From CAVPMN01 sp963706425 (GTDB taxonomy: Bacteria > Actinomycetota > Acidimicrobiia > Acidimicrobiales > Acidimicrobilacustridaceae): a DNA stretch of 64,000 nucleotides. A program made the translations under genes and the position numbers. Positions 37,176 through 46,564 of this stretch are shown here, in pieces. The stretch covers positions 2,046,001 through 2,110,000 of the forward strand of contig CAVPMN010000020.1 in the NCBI GenBank assembly GCA_963706425.1, written 5' to 3'. Below the pieces are notes generated by a model, which did no database searches, was not told the origin of the DNA, and worked only from the letters and a program-made list of their open reading frames with translations. Position 1 is the stretch's first letter, and the number at the start of each line of letters is the position of its first letter.

Positions 37176-38151
37176 GCCAACGGTGACCGATCGTGCGACT
37201 GCCCTCGCGCCCGATTCGCTCGAGCAGTACCGCCGCGAGCTCACCGGCTACTGCTACCGGATGCTCGGCTCCGGCTTCGAAGCCGAAGACGCTGTGCAGG
37301 AGACGATGGTGCGCGCCTGGCGCGCCGCCGACGGCTTCGAGGGCCGTTCGAGTGTGCGCTCGTGGCTCTACCGCATCGCCACCAACGTGTGCCTCGACAT
37401 GCAACGAGGCCCGCAGCGTCGAGCGCGGCCGATGGATCTCGGGCCCGCCACCCCGCCCGACCCGAAGTACCTCGCGGCCACGTTGCCCGAGAACGCATGG
37501 ATCTCGCCCATCGCCGACACGAGGATCCTGCCCGACGGCGCCGACCCAGCCGAGGTGGCCGTGGCGCGCGACAGCATCCGCCTGGCGTTCGTCACTGCGC
37601 TCCAACACCTGCCCGCTCGTCAGCGCGCGGTGCTCATCCTGTGTGAGGTGCTGCGCTGGCAGGCGAGCGAGGTCGCCGAGTTGCTCGACACGAGCGTCCC
37701 TGCGGTGAACAGCGCGCTCCAGCGGGCACGCGCCACGCTCGCCACGGTGAGCCGCGACGCGCCCTCACCGATCAGCGACCGCGTCGAACAAGAGCTGCTC
37801 GAGCGCTACGTCGACGCCTTCGAGCGCTACGACGTGGCCACGCTCGTCACCCTCTTGCACGACGATGCCATCCAGTCGATGCCGCCCTATTCGATGTGGC
37901 TGGTGGGGGCCGAGAACATCGGCGCCTGGTTCCTCGGCCCGGGCATCGGCTGTGAGGGCTCGCGCCTGTTGCCCACCACGGCCAACGGCTCGCCTGCGTT
38001 CGGCCAGTACCGCGTCGATCCGGCGGGTGGCCATGCGCCGTGGGCGTTGCAGGTGCTCGAGATCAAGGGTGACCGCATCGCCGAGTTCCACGCCTTCCTC
38101 GACCCCGACCTGTTCCCGGCGTTCGGTCTGCCCACCCACCTCGACGACTGA
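37174..38151 (+). CDS. ECF sigma factor with C-terminal SnoaL-like domain (SigG/TIGR02960 type)
   Basis: A 325-residue extracytoplasmic-function sigma factor. Region 2 spans about 20-85 (GFEAEDAVQETMVRAWRA; SVRSWLYRIATNVCLDM), region 4 about 130-185 (LPARQRAVLILCEVLRW; VAELLDTSVPAVNSALQRAR), and a NTF2/SnoaL-like domain fills 200-325. This fusion is that of the TIGR02960/SigG group, in which the C-terminal domain replaces a separate anti-sigma factor. The start is ATG 37174 or GTG 37183. Activating signal unknown. Confidence 0.9.
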   Translation: MPTVTDRATALAPDSLEQYRRELTGYCYRMLGSGFEAEDAVQETMVRAWRAADGFEGRSSVRSWLYRIATNVCLDMQRGPQRRARPMDLGPATPPDPKYLAATLPENAWISPIADTRILPDGADPAEVAVARDSIRLAFVTALQHLPARQRAVLILCEVLRWQASEVAELLDTSVPAVNSALQRARATLATVSRDAPSPISDRVEQELLERYVDAFERYDVATLVTLLHDDAIQSMPPYSMWLVGAENIGAWFLGPGIGCEGSRLLPTTANGSPAFGQYRVDPAGGHAPWALQVLEIKGDRIAEFHAFLDPDLFPAFGLPTHLDD

Positions 38152-38152
38152 T

Positions 38153-38210
38153 ACCACGCCCGTTCACGACCACGCCCGTTCTTGTCGCGCATCACGGGTC
38201 CGCGGACCCG
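38153..38210. repeat. direct repeats plus palindrome in a convergent gap
   Basis: ACCACGCCCGTTC occurs at 38153-38165 and 38169-38181. A perfect 16-bp palindrome, CGGGTCCGCGGACCCG, follows at 38195-38210. It lies between the stop of the sigma gene and the end of the convergent flavoprotein gene and may terminate both transcripts; the palindrome family found at other convergent gaps is absent here. Confidence 0.55.
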
Positions 38211-38230
38211 GCACGCCGACCGGTACGGCG

Positions 38231-39661
38231 TCAACCCTCGGCGGTCGCTGCGGAGCGGCCGGCGAGACGGCCGAAGTAGGTGCCGTCGCCGAGTGAGATG
38301 CCGCTCACGTAGCCGCCCGCGGCGATGCCCGCCGTCGTGCGCCCGGCGGCGAAGAGCCCGGCGATCGGCGCACCCGAGTGGTCGAGCACCTCGCTGGCCG
38401 CGTTGGTCGCCAGCCCGCCCAGGGTGAACGGCGCGTAGTAGCTGCGGTCGACGCTCATGTCGACCACGCCGTAGGGCGGCTCGAGCGGGGTGAGCCACGC
38501 AGCGTTCTTGTGGAACTCCGGATCGGTGCCTGCGGCCGCGTGCTCGTTGTAGCGCGCGAGTGTGGCCTGCAAGGCACCGTCGGGTAGCCCCATCTCGCGT
38601 TCGAGCTCGGCCGCCGACTCGGCGACCCATCGCGGCTTGTAGCCGGCGATGTTGACCGCAAAGGTCGAGTCGTCGTGCACGAAGTAGACCTGACCGTCCT
38701 GGCGGAGGAGGAACTCCTGGCCCAGTCGGCCGGCGTAGGTGTCCTCGTTCATGAACCGCTGCCCGGCACTGTTGATGAGGATGCCGCGCACCAGGCTGCG
38801 TGGTGGTGTCAACGGGATGCCCACCTCGATGCGCTCCATGCCGAGCGTGGCCGCGCCGACCCCTTCGCCCATGCGGATGGCGCGGCCGTCGTCGAAGGGG
38901 GTGCCGATCGGCATGTTGCAGCGCAACGCGTCGGCGCAGTGCTGGCGCACCATCTCCTCGTTGAAGATGAAGCCTCCTGCGGTGAGCACCACGCCTCGGC
39001 GGGCGCGCACGAGACGGGTCGCGCCGTCGGTCGTGGCCTCGACCCCGACGACCCGGCCGTCGTGCACCACGAGCCGATCGACGACCGTGTCGGTGATCAC
39101 CCGCGCCGCCGTCTGGCCGACCGCGTCGAGCAACCGCTGCATGAGGAAGCCGCCGGCGGCATCGGGGAACTGCGGATGGTGACCGCGTGGCACCGGGTCG
39201 GCGACGGTGTCGAACGGCCACGAGTCCTCGCCGCCGCTGAACACCAATCCCGAGTCGTCGGGCGGCTCTCGGCTGGGCTCAGGATGGAACTGCGACCGGA
39301 ACGGCACGCCGTGGTCGACCAGCCAGTGGAAGTGGCGCACGCTGTCGTGGCAGTACGCGTGCACCTTGGCCTCGTCGACCTCGGGGCCGCACGCCGCGAG
39401 CAGGAAGCGCTCCATGTTCTCGGCCGTGTCGGTGTAGCCGCACGCCTCCTGCACGGGCGTGCCGCCGCCCAGGTAGATGAGCCCGCCCGACATGGCGGAA
39501 GTGCCGCCACCCATGGCGGCCGCTTCGAGCACGACGACGTCGGCGCCCATCTCGGCGGCCTCGATGGTGGCGCACGCACCCGCACATCCGAGGCCCACGA
39601 CCACCACGTCGGCGTCGTCGTCCCACGCCGACACGTCGCTGGCGTCGATCGGTTCGATCAT
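38231..39661 (-). CDS. FAD-dependent 3-ketosteroid-dehydrogenase/fumarate-reductase-like flavoprotein
   Basis: A 476-residue FAD-binding dehydrogenase. The dinucleotide fold GLGCAGACATIEAAEMGADVV lies at about residue 19, followed by AMGGGTSAMSGGLIYLGGG. The C-terminal cap and second FAD segment (GLFAAGRTTAGIAAGGYVSG; SLGDGTYFGRLAG) match the KstD/fumarate reductase flavoprotein family. Several members act on steroids (delta-1 or delta-4 dehydrogenation), but the substrate cannot be fixed here. ATG 39661 is preferred over longer starts that only add a Ser/Pro-rich tail. Confidence 0.85.
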   Translation of the reverse strand: MIEPIDASDVSAWDDDADVVVVGLGCAGACATIEAAEMGADVVVLEAAAMGGGTSAMSGGLIYLGGGTPVQEACGYTDTAENMERFLLAACGPEVDEAKVHAYCHDSVRHFHWLVDHGVPFRSQFHPEPSREPPDDSGLVFSGGEDSWPFDTVADPVPRGHHPQFPDAAGGFLMQRLLDAVGQTAARVITDTVVDRLVVHDGRVVGVEATTDGATRLVRARRGVVLTAGGFIFNEEMVRQHCADALRCNMPIGTPFDDGRAIRMGEGVGAATLGMERIEVGIPLTPPRSLVRGILINSAGQRFMNEDTYAGRLGQEFLLRQDGQVYFVHDDSTFAVNIAGYKPRWVAESAAELEREMGLPDGALQATLARYNEHAAAGTDPEFHKNAAWLTPLEPPYGVVDMSVDRSYYAPFTLGGLATNAASEVLDHSGAPIAGLFAAGRTTAGIAAGGYVSGISLGDGTYFGRLAGRSAATAEG

Positions 39662-39746
39662 GGCGAGGGACCCTATCGGCGCACGTGGGGGCGCCTTCGG
39701 CAACGATGCAGGGGAACCGCCCGGCACTTCCCACGCGACAGGGCTG

Positions 39747-40280
39747 ATGATGGGGACAGCGCGCACCGACGCAGAGCTCGTTTCGGCCATCGCCAGCGGT
39801 GACCGGGAGGCCTTGCCGCGCCCTGCACGATCTCCACGCCCCCTGGTTGACCGGACGTCTCCGCCGCCGCTGCGCCGACGACGATGTGGTGCGCGAAGCC
39901 GTGCAGGACACGTTCGTGGCCGTGTGGCGTGGTGCTGGCCGGTGGGACGGCAGGGGCGAGCCGGCGGCCTGGATGTGGGGCATCGCGATCCGCCGCCTCA
40001 TCGGGGTGCTGCGCACGCGGGGCCGTTGGCTTCCTGTCGCCGGACACGACGACAGCGAGTTGGTCGTGGCGGCCGAGGATCGGGTGCTCGACGGCATCGA
40101 GCACGGCGATCTGGCCGGGGCCATGGCGTCGCTCTCGCCCGAGCTGCGACGGCGCTTCAGGCCACCGTGCTCGACGGCCTCACCACCCGGGAGGCGGGCC
40201 GACTGCTCGGCATCCCGACCGGAACGGTGAAGACCCGAGTGATGCGCGCCAAGCAACAGCTACGAGGAGCACTTGCATGA
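39747..40280 (+). CDS. ECF-type sigma factor (frameshifted near 39815 and 40155)
   Basis: A sigma-70 family factor of about 177 residues. Region 2 is recognisable in the middle frame (CADDDVVREAVQDTFVAVWRG; AAWMWGIAIRRLIGVLRTRG), region 4 in the last frame (TTREAGRLLGIPTGTVKTRVMRAKQQL). Two compensating shifts break it. The start is ATG 39747 or the adjacent ATG 39750. Its stop overlaps the start of a zinc-finger anti-sigma-like gene (ATGA), which is the normal layout for such pairs. First gene of a heavily broken locus. Confidence 0.72.
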   Translation: MMGTARTDAELVSAIASGDREALPRPARSPRPLVDRTSPPPLRRRRCGARSRAGHVRGRVAWCWPVGRQGRAGGLDVGHRDPPPHRGAAHAGPLASCRRTRRQRVGRGGRGSGARRHRARRSGRGHGVALARAATALQATVLDGLTTREAGRLLGIPTGTVKTRVMRAKQQLRGALA

Positions 40281-41109
40281 CATCGACCACCTGGCATGTC
40301 GCCGACGACGTGCTCGAACGCTACGCCTGCGCACCACGTGAACTCGGCGCCGCAGCGGCATCGTCGACCGAGGCGCACCTGCTGACCTGTGCCCGTTGCC
40401 GGCAGCGGGTCGCCGCGGCCGTGCCGGCCAGCTTCCTCGACTCGAGCTGGGCCTCCATGGCCGATCGCATCGACGGGCCGCGTCGGGGCGTGGTCGAGCG
40501 CCTCTTGATCGTGCTCGGTGTTCGGCCCGAGACCGCCCGGCTCACGGCGGCCACCCCCCGCTGCAGCTGGCGTGGCTCGGCTCGGTGATCATCGTCATCG
40601 CCGCCGTGGTGGTCGCCTGCTCGCGAGCGCGACTCCTCCACGTTCTTTCTGGTGCTCGCGCCCGTCCTCCCCCTCGGGTCGGTCGCGGTCTCGTTCCTTC
40701 CCGGCGTCGAGCCTGGCGGCGAGGCGGCGTTCGCCTCGCCGGTCTCGGGCACCGGCCTCGTGCTGCGCCGGGCCACTGCCGTGGTCGTCACGAGCCTGGT
40801 GTGTCTGCTGCGTCGGCTCGCTCGCCCTGCCCGACCTTCGCGCTCGGGATGCCGCCTGGCTGCTGCCGTCGCTCGCGCTCACCTTCGCCGCGCTCGCCGT
40901 CGCGACCTGGCGACCGGTCGAGTTGGTGGCCGGGGCCTTGGCTGTCGGCTGGTTCGCGGTCGTCGCCGTGGCTGGCGGTCACCGGCTCGGTGCCCCCGGA
41001 CCTCTCCCCGCTCGGCGCGCTCGGTCAGCGCCGGCGCTCGCGGTTGTCGCCCTGGCCGCGATCGTGTTCCCCCGCGCCGACCGCACTCGTCGTGCCGGGA
41101 GGCTTCTGA
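40277..41109 (+). pseudogene. zf-HC2 anti-sigma factor fused to a multi-helix membrane domain (broken)
   Basis: The first 90 residues are a zinc-finger anti-sigma domain with the HxxxCxxC pattern (EAHLLTCARCRQRVA). They are followed, across at least three frameshifts (about 40555, 40625 and 40810), by about six hydrophobic segments: LAWLGSVIIVIAAVVVA, VLAPVLPLGSVAVSF, ATAVVVTSLVCLL, WLLPSLALTFAALAVATW and LVAGALAVGWFAVVAV. Such integral anti-sigma proteins normally hold the co-transcribed sigma factor at the membrane. As it stands the gene cannot encode the full protein. Confidence 0.6.
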
Positions 41110-41119
41110 TGGAACCACC

Positions 41120-41989
41120 GTGCAGACGACGGCGCTCGGCAAGCGCTTCGGGCCGACGGTCGCGCTCGACGACGTCGACCTCGAGCTCGCGCCCGGGGTC
41201 ACGGCCTGCTCGGACCGAACGGCGCCGGCAAGACGACGCTGCTGCGCATGATGGCGACCGTGCTGGCGCCCGACCGGGGCGAGCTCGAGATCCTCGGTCA
41301 CCGCCCCGACGACCGCCGAGCGAGCGAGATCCGCCGTCGCCTCGGCTACCTCCCCCAGGAGCCCGGCTTCCACCGCAGCTTCACCGCCTTCGAGTTCGTC
41401 GACTACGTCGCCATCCTGAAGGAGTGGCACCGATCGCAGGAGCCGCCACGACGAGGTGCGCCGGGTGCTCACGCTGGTGGGGCTCGAGGACCGGATGATG
41501 CACAAGCGCATCCGCGAGCTGTCGGGTGGGATGCGGCGGCGGGTCGGCATCGCCCAGAGCCTGCTCGGCGACCCCGACCTGCTCCTCCTCGACGAGCCCA
41601 CCGCCGGCCTCGACCCCGAGCAGCGGCTGCGCTTCCGCGAGCTGCTGGCACCGCGGCGCCAGGAGCGACCGTCGTCCTGTCCACCCACCAGACCGACGAC
41701 GTCGCCGCGCTCTGCCAGCGGGTGCTCGTGCTGCTCGACGGCCGGGTGCACTTCGTGGGCAGGCCCGCTGAGCTCGCCGCCCGGGGCCGACGGGCGGGTG
41801 TGGGTGGCGACCGAGCGGCAGCCCGGCGCTGCCCTGGCCTGGGTGACCTCGGAGGGCTCGGTACGCCACATCGGGACGCCGCCGGCCGGCGCCACGCCGG
41901 TCGCGCCGACCGTCGAGGACGGCTACCTGCTGCTCTGCCGCGCCGCGGGCGTCGCTGCGTCGAGCGACGACGATCAGGCGGCGGCCTGA
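41120..41989 (+). pseudogene. ABC transporter ATP-binding protein (broken by about four frameshifts)
   Basis: ATPase fragments line up in order. KRFGPTVALDDVDLELAPGVT is followed by GAGKTTLLRMMATVLAPDRG (Walker A), RRLGYLPQEPGFHRSFTAFE (Q loop), then RIRELSGGMRRRVGIAQSLL (signature), LLLLDEPTAGLDPEQ (Walker B) and TVVLSTHQTDDVAALC (switch His). Shifts fall near 41200, 41435, 41655 and 41790 and alternate between -1 and +1. Its end overlaps the following permease start. The protein would power the ABC-2-type permease encoded next. Confidence 0.7.
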
Positions 41990-43808
41990 TGCGCCGGCTC
42001 GGCACGTTTCTCATCGCCATGGGCGGGGTCTTCGTCGTCGGCGGGTGGCTGGTCGGAGCGGCGCGGGGGCGCGTCGATCGCGTTGGGCTTCTTCGGGGCC
42101 TCGGTCATCGTGCTCGCGCTCGGGCTCGTGGTGCGACGGCTCGCCCGGGGCCGCTCCCGCGTGGCGAGACAGCCGGTGGCGGGCACCTCCGAGGGAAGTC
42201 ACGATTCGCCAACATCGTCCGAAACGCGCACCGCCCGGCCGGCCCGTGCGGGCGCTCGGTTTCGTCGAGGCCCGCGAGCTCTTGGGCAGCCCCTGGTTCG
42301 CGGTCGGGGTGGCGTTCACCATGCTCGAGCTCGTCCTCTTCGGCTTCGTCTGGGGCCAGGACTTCGCGCCCACTGGTGGGAGGGTGGCGTCGGCGCTGAC
42401 GTTGTTCGTCCACCCGTTCGTCGGGATGTGGTGATCGCCGGACACCGCGCGGGCACCGAGCCGGCCGCGACGGGTGCGCAGGAGCTGTTCGAGACCTGTC
42501 CGCTCGACGCGGGCGGTCGGCTGAGCGGTCACCTCGCTCCCTGCGCTCGTCGCGGCGCCGTTCGCGGCCGTGGTCGCCACCACGATGTTCTGGGTGACGA
42601 CCACCGACCGGGGGTCTACGGCGCTGTCGACGGGCGCGTCGGGCTCGTCGTCGCCACGTGTGGCGTGTTCGGCGCCGGGGCGGCTGGCGCTCGGCGTCGC
42701 CCTCGGGCGGTGGGCGCCGTTCTTCCTGAGCCGGTGATCGCCTTGGTCGCCATCGTCGTCGTCGACAGCCGCCTGCTCGAGCTCGGCGTGGGTGGCTGGG
42801 CCACCGATCGCTACCTTGCCACCTTCGACCCCGGCGACGGACCCGACCAGTTGCTGCTCGATCTCCCGGTTGCGGAACGCCTCGTGTGGTTCACCGGGCT
42901 CACCGTGGTGGTGGTCGCGCTCGCGCTTCGGTCGGTCGCCGGCGCCGGTGGGCCCTGCCGGCGCTCGTGGTCGGAGCGGCGTTGTCGTGGTGGCCGCCAT
43001 CGGGGTGACCGCCCCGATGTCGGGCACGGCCGAGCGCGCCGCGCACCTCGTCAGCCCTGAGAGCGACGAGCAGTGCCTCGACGTCGTCGGCGCGACCGTG
43101 CCGGTGGAGCGTGCGGACCGGCCGCGTATCGAGGAGCTACCAGCCGATCACCGCGACCGGTCTCGCTCCGGTTGCTGCCGCGCTCCCGACCGCCAGTGAC
43201 CCGGTGCGCTTTCGGATGCGGTTGTTCGACGGCCCCGAATCGAGTTGCCGACCGAGTTGGCGAAGGCGCTGCCGGCCGGGTTCAGTACCGAAGTGAGCGC
43301 CCGGGCACGTAACGGCAGGCGCCGCTCACGTTCGATCCCGCGACTCACACGTCGGCCATCCGGGCCGCTCGCTACCGGTTGGTGGCCGCGTCGCTCGGCC
43401 TGCCGACCGAGGCGGACTCGGAGAGTGAGCTACCGACCGTCGTCGCCGGACAGGCCGACGGCGTGGTGGTGCTCTGGATGGGAACACTCGGCCTCGGCGT
43501 GAACAGTCGGCTCGGCCACGCTAGCACGTAGAGCCACGACGAGCTATGTCGTCGACGTCTTCGATGCGACGGTCCGGGGTCGGGCGTGGCCCGATCCGTG
43601 TGGGGATGGCGCCGGCCCCGCTGACTTGGGCGCCCGAGGACCTCGAGGCCGCCAAGCGCCACCTCGCCGGGGTGCCCGACGACCGGGTTCTCCGGGTCGT
43701 GCACAGCGTTGGCGAGCGCTCGACACGATGTCGACCGACGACCTGTTGGTGCCGTCGGTCTCGATCGCGGTCGGCGGCCGACCTCCGCCGAGGTCGAGGC
43801 ACGCCCTC
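41989..43808 (+). pseudogene. ABC-2-type permease with extracytoplasmic region (heavily broken)
   Basis: Begins with ATG 41989 overlapping the ATPase stop. Hydrophobic segments appear in shifting frames: FLIAMGGVFVVGGWLVG, ASVIVLALGLVVRRLARG, then VEARELLGSPWFAVGVAFTM, LVIALVAIVVVDSRLLELGV and ERLVWFTGLTVVVVALALRS. Later fragments look extracytoplasmic (GTAERAAHLVSPESDEQCLD; SYQPITATGLAPVAAALPTA; ELPTVVAGQADGVVVLW). I count at least eight frame changes. More than one gene may be merged here, and the boundary at 43808 is an estimate. Confidence 0.5.
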
Positions 43809-44438
43809 ATGTCTGCCCCTACTGAGCCGGGCGCGCGTCGTCCCGTGGAGCCGGGTGGTCGGATGGGCGGCCCTGGCCGTGCTACCGACGGCAGTAGCGA
43901 TCATCCGCGACGTTCCCGACCTCACCGTGCCCGCGTTGGCAGCCGCTGTCGTCCTCGGCTCGGCGCTCAGCACCGGGCTCGACGACGCGGCCGCCTTGAC
44001 CGTGGCCGGTGCCGACGGCGCGAGGGTGGCGACGCCTGGTGCGGGTCGGGTGGACGGCTGGCCTCTTGACCTGTGTCGCCGTGGTGCTCGGGCTGGCGAT
44101 CGCGCGACGACGGCATCGTGACCGTCGCGCCGTCGCACCTGGTGGCGATCGCGCTGGCCAGTGCCACGTTGTCCCTGGCGATGGCGGCTGCCGTGCTGGG
44201 AGCCGGTTCGGATGCGAAGCCGCCGACGGAGGGCGCCCTCGGCAGCTGCGGAGCCCTGCTCGCCGTGCTCGTCCTTTCCGCATTGGCACAGCGGTTCGAC
44301 TGGGTGCCGATGATCGGTCTCGAGGCGCACACCACACGGTGGTGGGCGGTGGGAGGGTTGGCGGCGCTGGCGTCGTTGCCCCTGTGGCGCGATCCGGCGA
44401 GCAGGTCAGCCGGCTCGCCCGGCGAAATCGGTGCGTGA
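43809..44438 (+). pseudogene. membrane protein, broken; C-terminus supplied by palindrome D
   Basis: Likely starts with ATG 43809 (MSAPTEPGARRP). It then shifts to VVGWAALAVLPTAVAIIRDV and LAAAVVLGSALSTGLDD, then to VGWTAGLLTCVAVVLGLAIA. It ends in the intact final frame from about 44118 (SHLVAIALASATLSLAMAAA; LLAVLVLSALAQRFDWVPM). The last codons, Gly-Glu-Ile-Gly-Ala-stop, come from the left arm of palindrome D. The last gene of the sigma/anti-sigma/ABC locus; function unknown. Confidence 0.5.
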
Positions 44439-44472
44439 AACAACCCAGACGGTGGTTTCACGCACCGATTTG
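44423..44472. repeat. convergent-junction palindrome, copy D (encodes a gene end)
   Basis: CGAAATCGGTGCGTGAAAC at 44423-44441 is matched by GTTTCACGCACCGATTTG at about 44455-44472. The left arm supplies the Glu-Ile-Gly-Ala-stop of the plus-strand membrane gene. The rhodanese gene converges from the other side. Confidence 0.9.
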
Positions 44473-44489
44473 GGTGGACTGCAGGGTGG

Positions 44490-44921
44490 TTAGGCGGGCG
44501 GCCAGCCGGCGTCGGTCATCGTGTCGAAGCCACCACCGTCGAGCACGTCGAGGCCGATGCCGGCCATCTCCGCAGCCGCCACCGCCGAGCGGTTGCCCGT
44601 GCGGCAGTAGACGACGTACTGCTGGTCGGCGTCGAGGTCGGCGATCTGTGCAGAGAAGTCGGGGCCCTGCAGGTTGATGTTCACGGCGCCTTCGACATGG
44701 CCCTCGGCGAACTCCTCCGGCGTGCGCACGTCGATCACGAACCGCTCCTGCTCGAGAGCCAGCTCGGCCGACGCCGCGCCCGCGGCGGGGCCGTCCGCTC
44801 CGGTGGCGAGGGTTGTGTTGCCGCTCCCCGCCGAGCTGTCGTCGTCAGACGAGCAGGAGGCCACGCCCAGCAGGACGAGGACCGAGACGGTGGCGACGGC
44901 CAGGATGGTACGAGCTCGCAT
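44490..44921 (-). CDS. rhodanese-like lipoprotein
   Basis: 143 residues. A signal peptide with lipobox VLLGVASC makes it a lipid-anchored extracytoplasmic protein, followed by a short Ser/Asp-rich linker. A rhodanese domain follows with DVRTPEEFAEGHVEGAVNI and the active-site loop YCRTGNRSAVAA holding the catalytic Cys. It probably carries sulfane sulfur or acts as a redox sensor outside the membrane. ATG 44921. It ends 18 nt from palindrome D. Confidence 0.9.
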   Translation of the reverse strand: MRARTILAVATVSVLVLLGVASCSSDDDSSAGSGNTTLATGADGPAAGAASAELALEQERFVIDVRTPEEFAEGHVEGAVNINLQGPDFSAQIADLDADQQYVVYCRTGNRSAVAAAEMAGIGLDVLDGGGFDTMTDAGWPPA

Positions 44922-45013
44922 GTGCCCGACCGTATGCGGAGGCCGTCCCCTGGGTCACATCAGGGCTCTCCGCCCCGGCAGGACTTCCCGTACCGCCGCG
45001 GTGGGAGGCGGCC

Positions 45014-45019
45014 TACTGT
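45014..45019 (+). promoter_or_regulatory. -10 box of a probable leaderless promoter
   Basis: TACTGT ends 7 nt before ATG 45027. It supports that start and a leaderless mRNA. Confidence 0.5.
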
Positions 45020-45026
45020 CGGTCCC

Positions 45027-45734
45027 ATGACGCCGACCGCTTCGATACCCCGCCGGTTCTGTGGGCCACCCGATTCCGGCAACGGCGGGTTCACGTGCGG
45101 CACCGTGGCGGGCTTCGTCGACGGTGACGCGGTGGTCACCTTGCGCCTGCCACCGCCGCTCGAGGTCGAGCTCGACGTGGAGGCGATCGAGGGCGTGGTG
45201 CGACTGATGGACGGCGATGCCGTGGTGGCGGAGGCCAAGCCCACCGTCGTCGATGCGCACGCTCCGGCCTTCGTCCCGGTCGACGAGGCGGCCCAAGCGG
45301 CCTCGCACTATGCGGGTCTCGAGGCTCACCCCTTCCCCACCTGCTTCACGTGCGGTCCGGGTCGAGCGGCCGACGACGGGCTGCGGGTGTTCCCGGGTCC
45401 GGTGCCCGGCTCGTCGTCGCGGCGGGCGTCGACCTGGACGCCGCATGAGTCGCTGACCGTGCACGGGGCGATCCCCGAGCCGGTGGTGTGGGCGGCGCTC
45501 GACTGCCCGTCTGGGTGGGCCCATCTCGGCGACGGCACCGTGGCGGTGCTCGGTCGGATGGCGGCCCGGGTCGATCGGCTGCCGGTCGTCGGCGAGACCT
45601 ACGTGGTCGTCGGAGAGGCGACCGGTGTCGATGGCCGCAAGCGTTTCGCCACCTCTGCGCTGTTCGACATCGCCGGTGAGCTGCTGGCGGTCGCCGACAC
45701 GATCTGGATCACCATCGACTCGCCGACCCCCTAG
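45027..45734 (+). CDS. hotdog-fold-like hypothetical protein
   Basis: 235 residues, cytoplasmic. The order LRLPPPLEVELDVEAIEGVV, then SHYAGLEAHPFPTCFTCGPGR, then WAALDCPSGWA and VVVGEATGVDGRKRFATSAL resembles acyl-thioesterase hotdog proteins of actinobacteria that lack a defined substrate. The cysteines in CFTCG could be structural or metal-binding. A -10 box 7 nt upstream supports ATG 45027. Palindrome E follows its stop. Assignment is by pattern only. Confidence 0.65.
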   Translation: MTPTASIPRRFCGPPDSGNGGFTCGTVAGFVDGDAVVTLRLPPPLEVELDVEAIEGVVRLMDGDAVVAEAKPTVVDAHAPAFVPVDEAAQAASHYAGLEAHPFPTCFTCGPGRAADDGLRVFPGPVPGSSSRRASTWTPHESLTVHGAIPEPVVWAALDCPSGWAHLGDGTVAVLGRMAARVDRLPVVGETYVVVGEATGVDGRKRFATSALFDIAGELLAVADTIWITIDSPTP

Positions 45735-45755
45735 CTCGGGTCCTCACCCAACAAG

Positions 45756-45806
45756 CGAAATTGGTGCGTGAAACCACCGTATCGGTGGTTTCACGCACCA
45801 ATTTCG
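45756..45806. repeat. convergent-junction palindrome, copy E (perfect; encodes a gene end)
   Basis: Perfect 24-nt arms, 45756-45779 and 45783-45806, with a 3-nt loop TAT; the left arm begins CGAAATTGGTGCGTGAAAC. On the minus strand the right arm encodes the Pro-Glu-Ile-Gly-Ala-stop end of the uridine-kinase-like gene. It lies between convergent genes and is the best-conserved copy. Confidence 0.95.
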
Positions 45807-46556
45807 GGGTGAGGGTGCTGCCCGAGCTGGGGGCGGATGAGGCGGGGCCGGTCGAACTCGGTGTTGTCGACGATCACCTCCACGAACGCGCGCGGATCGA
45901 CTTCGGCGACGTACAGCAACTCGGACGCGAGGTAGCGGTCGCGGTGGAGTGCGGCTGCCGCGTCGGCGCCGCCTTCCCTGCCAGCGTCGCGCGCGATGCC
46001 CCGCTGCACTGAGAGCTCGGCGTCGACATCGACCCAGACGCGCATGTCCCAGTGGGCATCGAGCTCGGGGCGACAGGCGAACACGCCGTCGACTACCAGC
46101 ACGCCATCGGCTGGGATCAGCGAGGTGACCGAGGAATGATCGATCTGGGTGAGAGGGTCGATGCTGCACAGGGCGACGGCACCGTGGCCATCGGGAGCAG
46201 CCGGTTCGAGAAGCAGTCGCCGGATGGCGTCGAGATCGAAGGCGTTGCGGTAGTACCCCTCGCCCGAGGTGCGGTCATAGAGGTGTGCCTCGCTCCACGG
46301 CCGCTTGAAGTCGTCGAGCGACGCGCGGAACGTGGGCCGTCCGCCCTCGGCGAGTCGCACGCGCCAGTTCGTGTCCCAAGGTGGTCTTGCCGGCTGCCGT
46401 GAATCCGTCGACGGCGACCCGGAGCCGTTGCGAGCCGCAGGCCGTGGCGACGGCGACGATCTGTGCGATCACCGCGGCGCGAACGCCGCTGGGCGCCGGG
46501 GGCATCGGCTGCTGCCAGGTCGACACCGAGAAGTGCACGCCCGGCGAGGTCGACAT
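45791..46556 (-). CDS. uridine kinase-like P-loop kinase (frameshifted near 46370)
   Basis: A protein of about 255 residues of the uridine/ribosylnicotinamide kinase-like group. The P loop is VDGFTAAGKTTLGHE near residue 50, the Asp-rich segment SLDDFKRPW follows, then GYYRNAFDLDAIRR and LVVDGVFACRPEL, all typical of Udk-related kinases. One extra base near 46360-46375 separates the two parts. ATG 46556. It lies 8 nt after the MarR gene stop on the same strand. Its C-terminal codons and stop are encoded by palindrome E. The phosphate acceptor is unknown. Confidence 0.82.
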
Positions 46557-46564
46557 CGTGGTGC

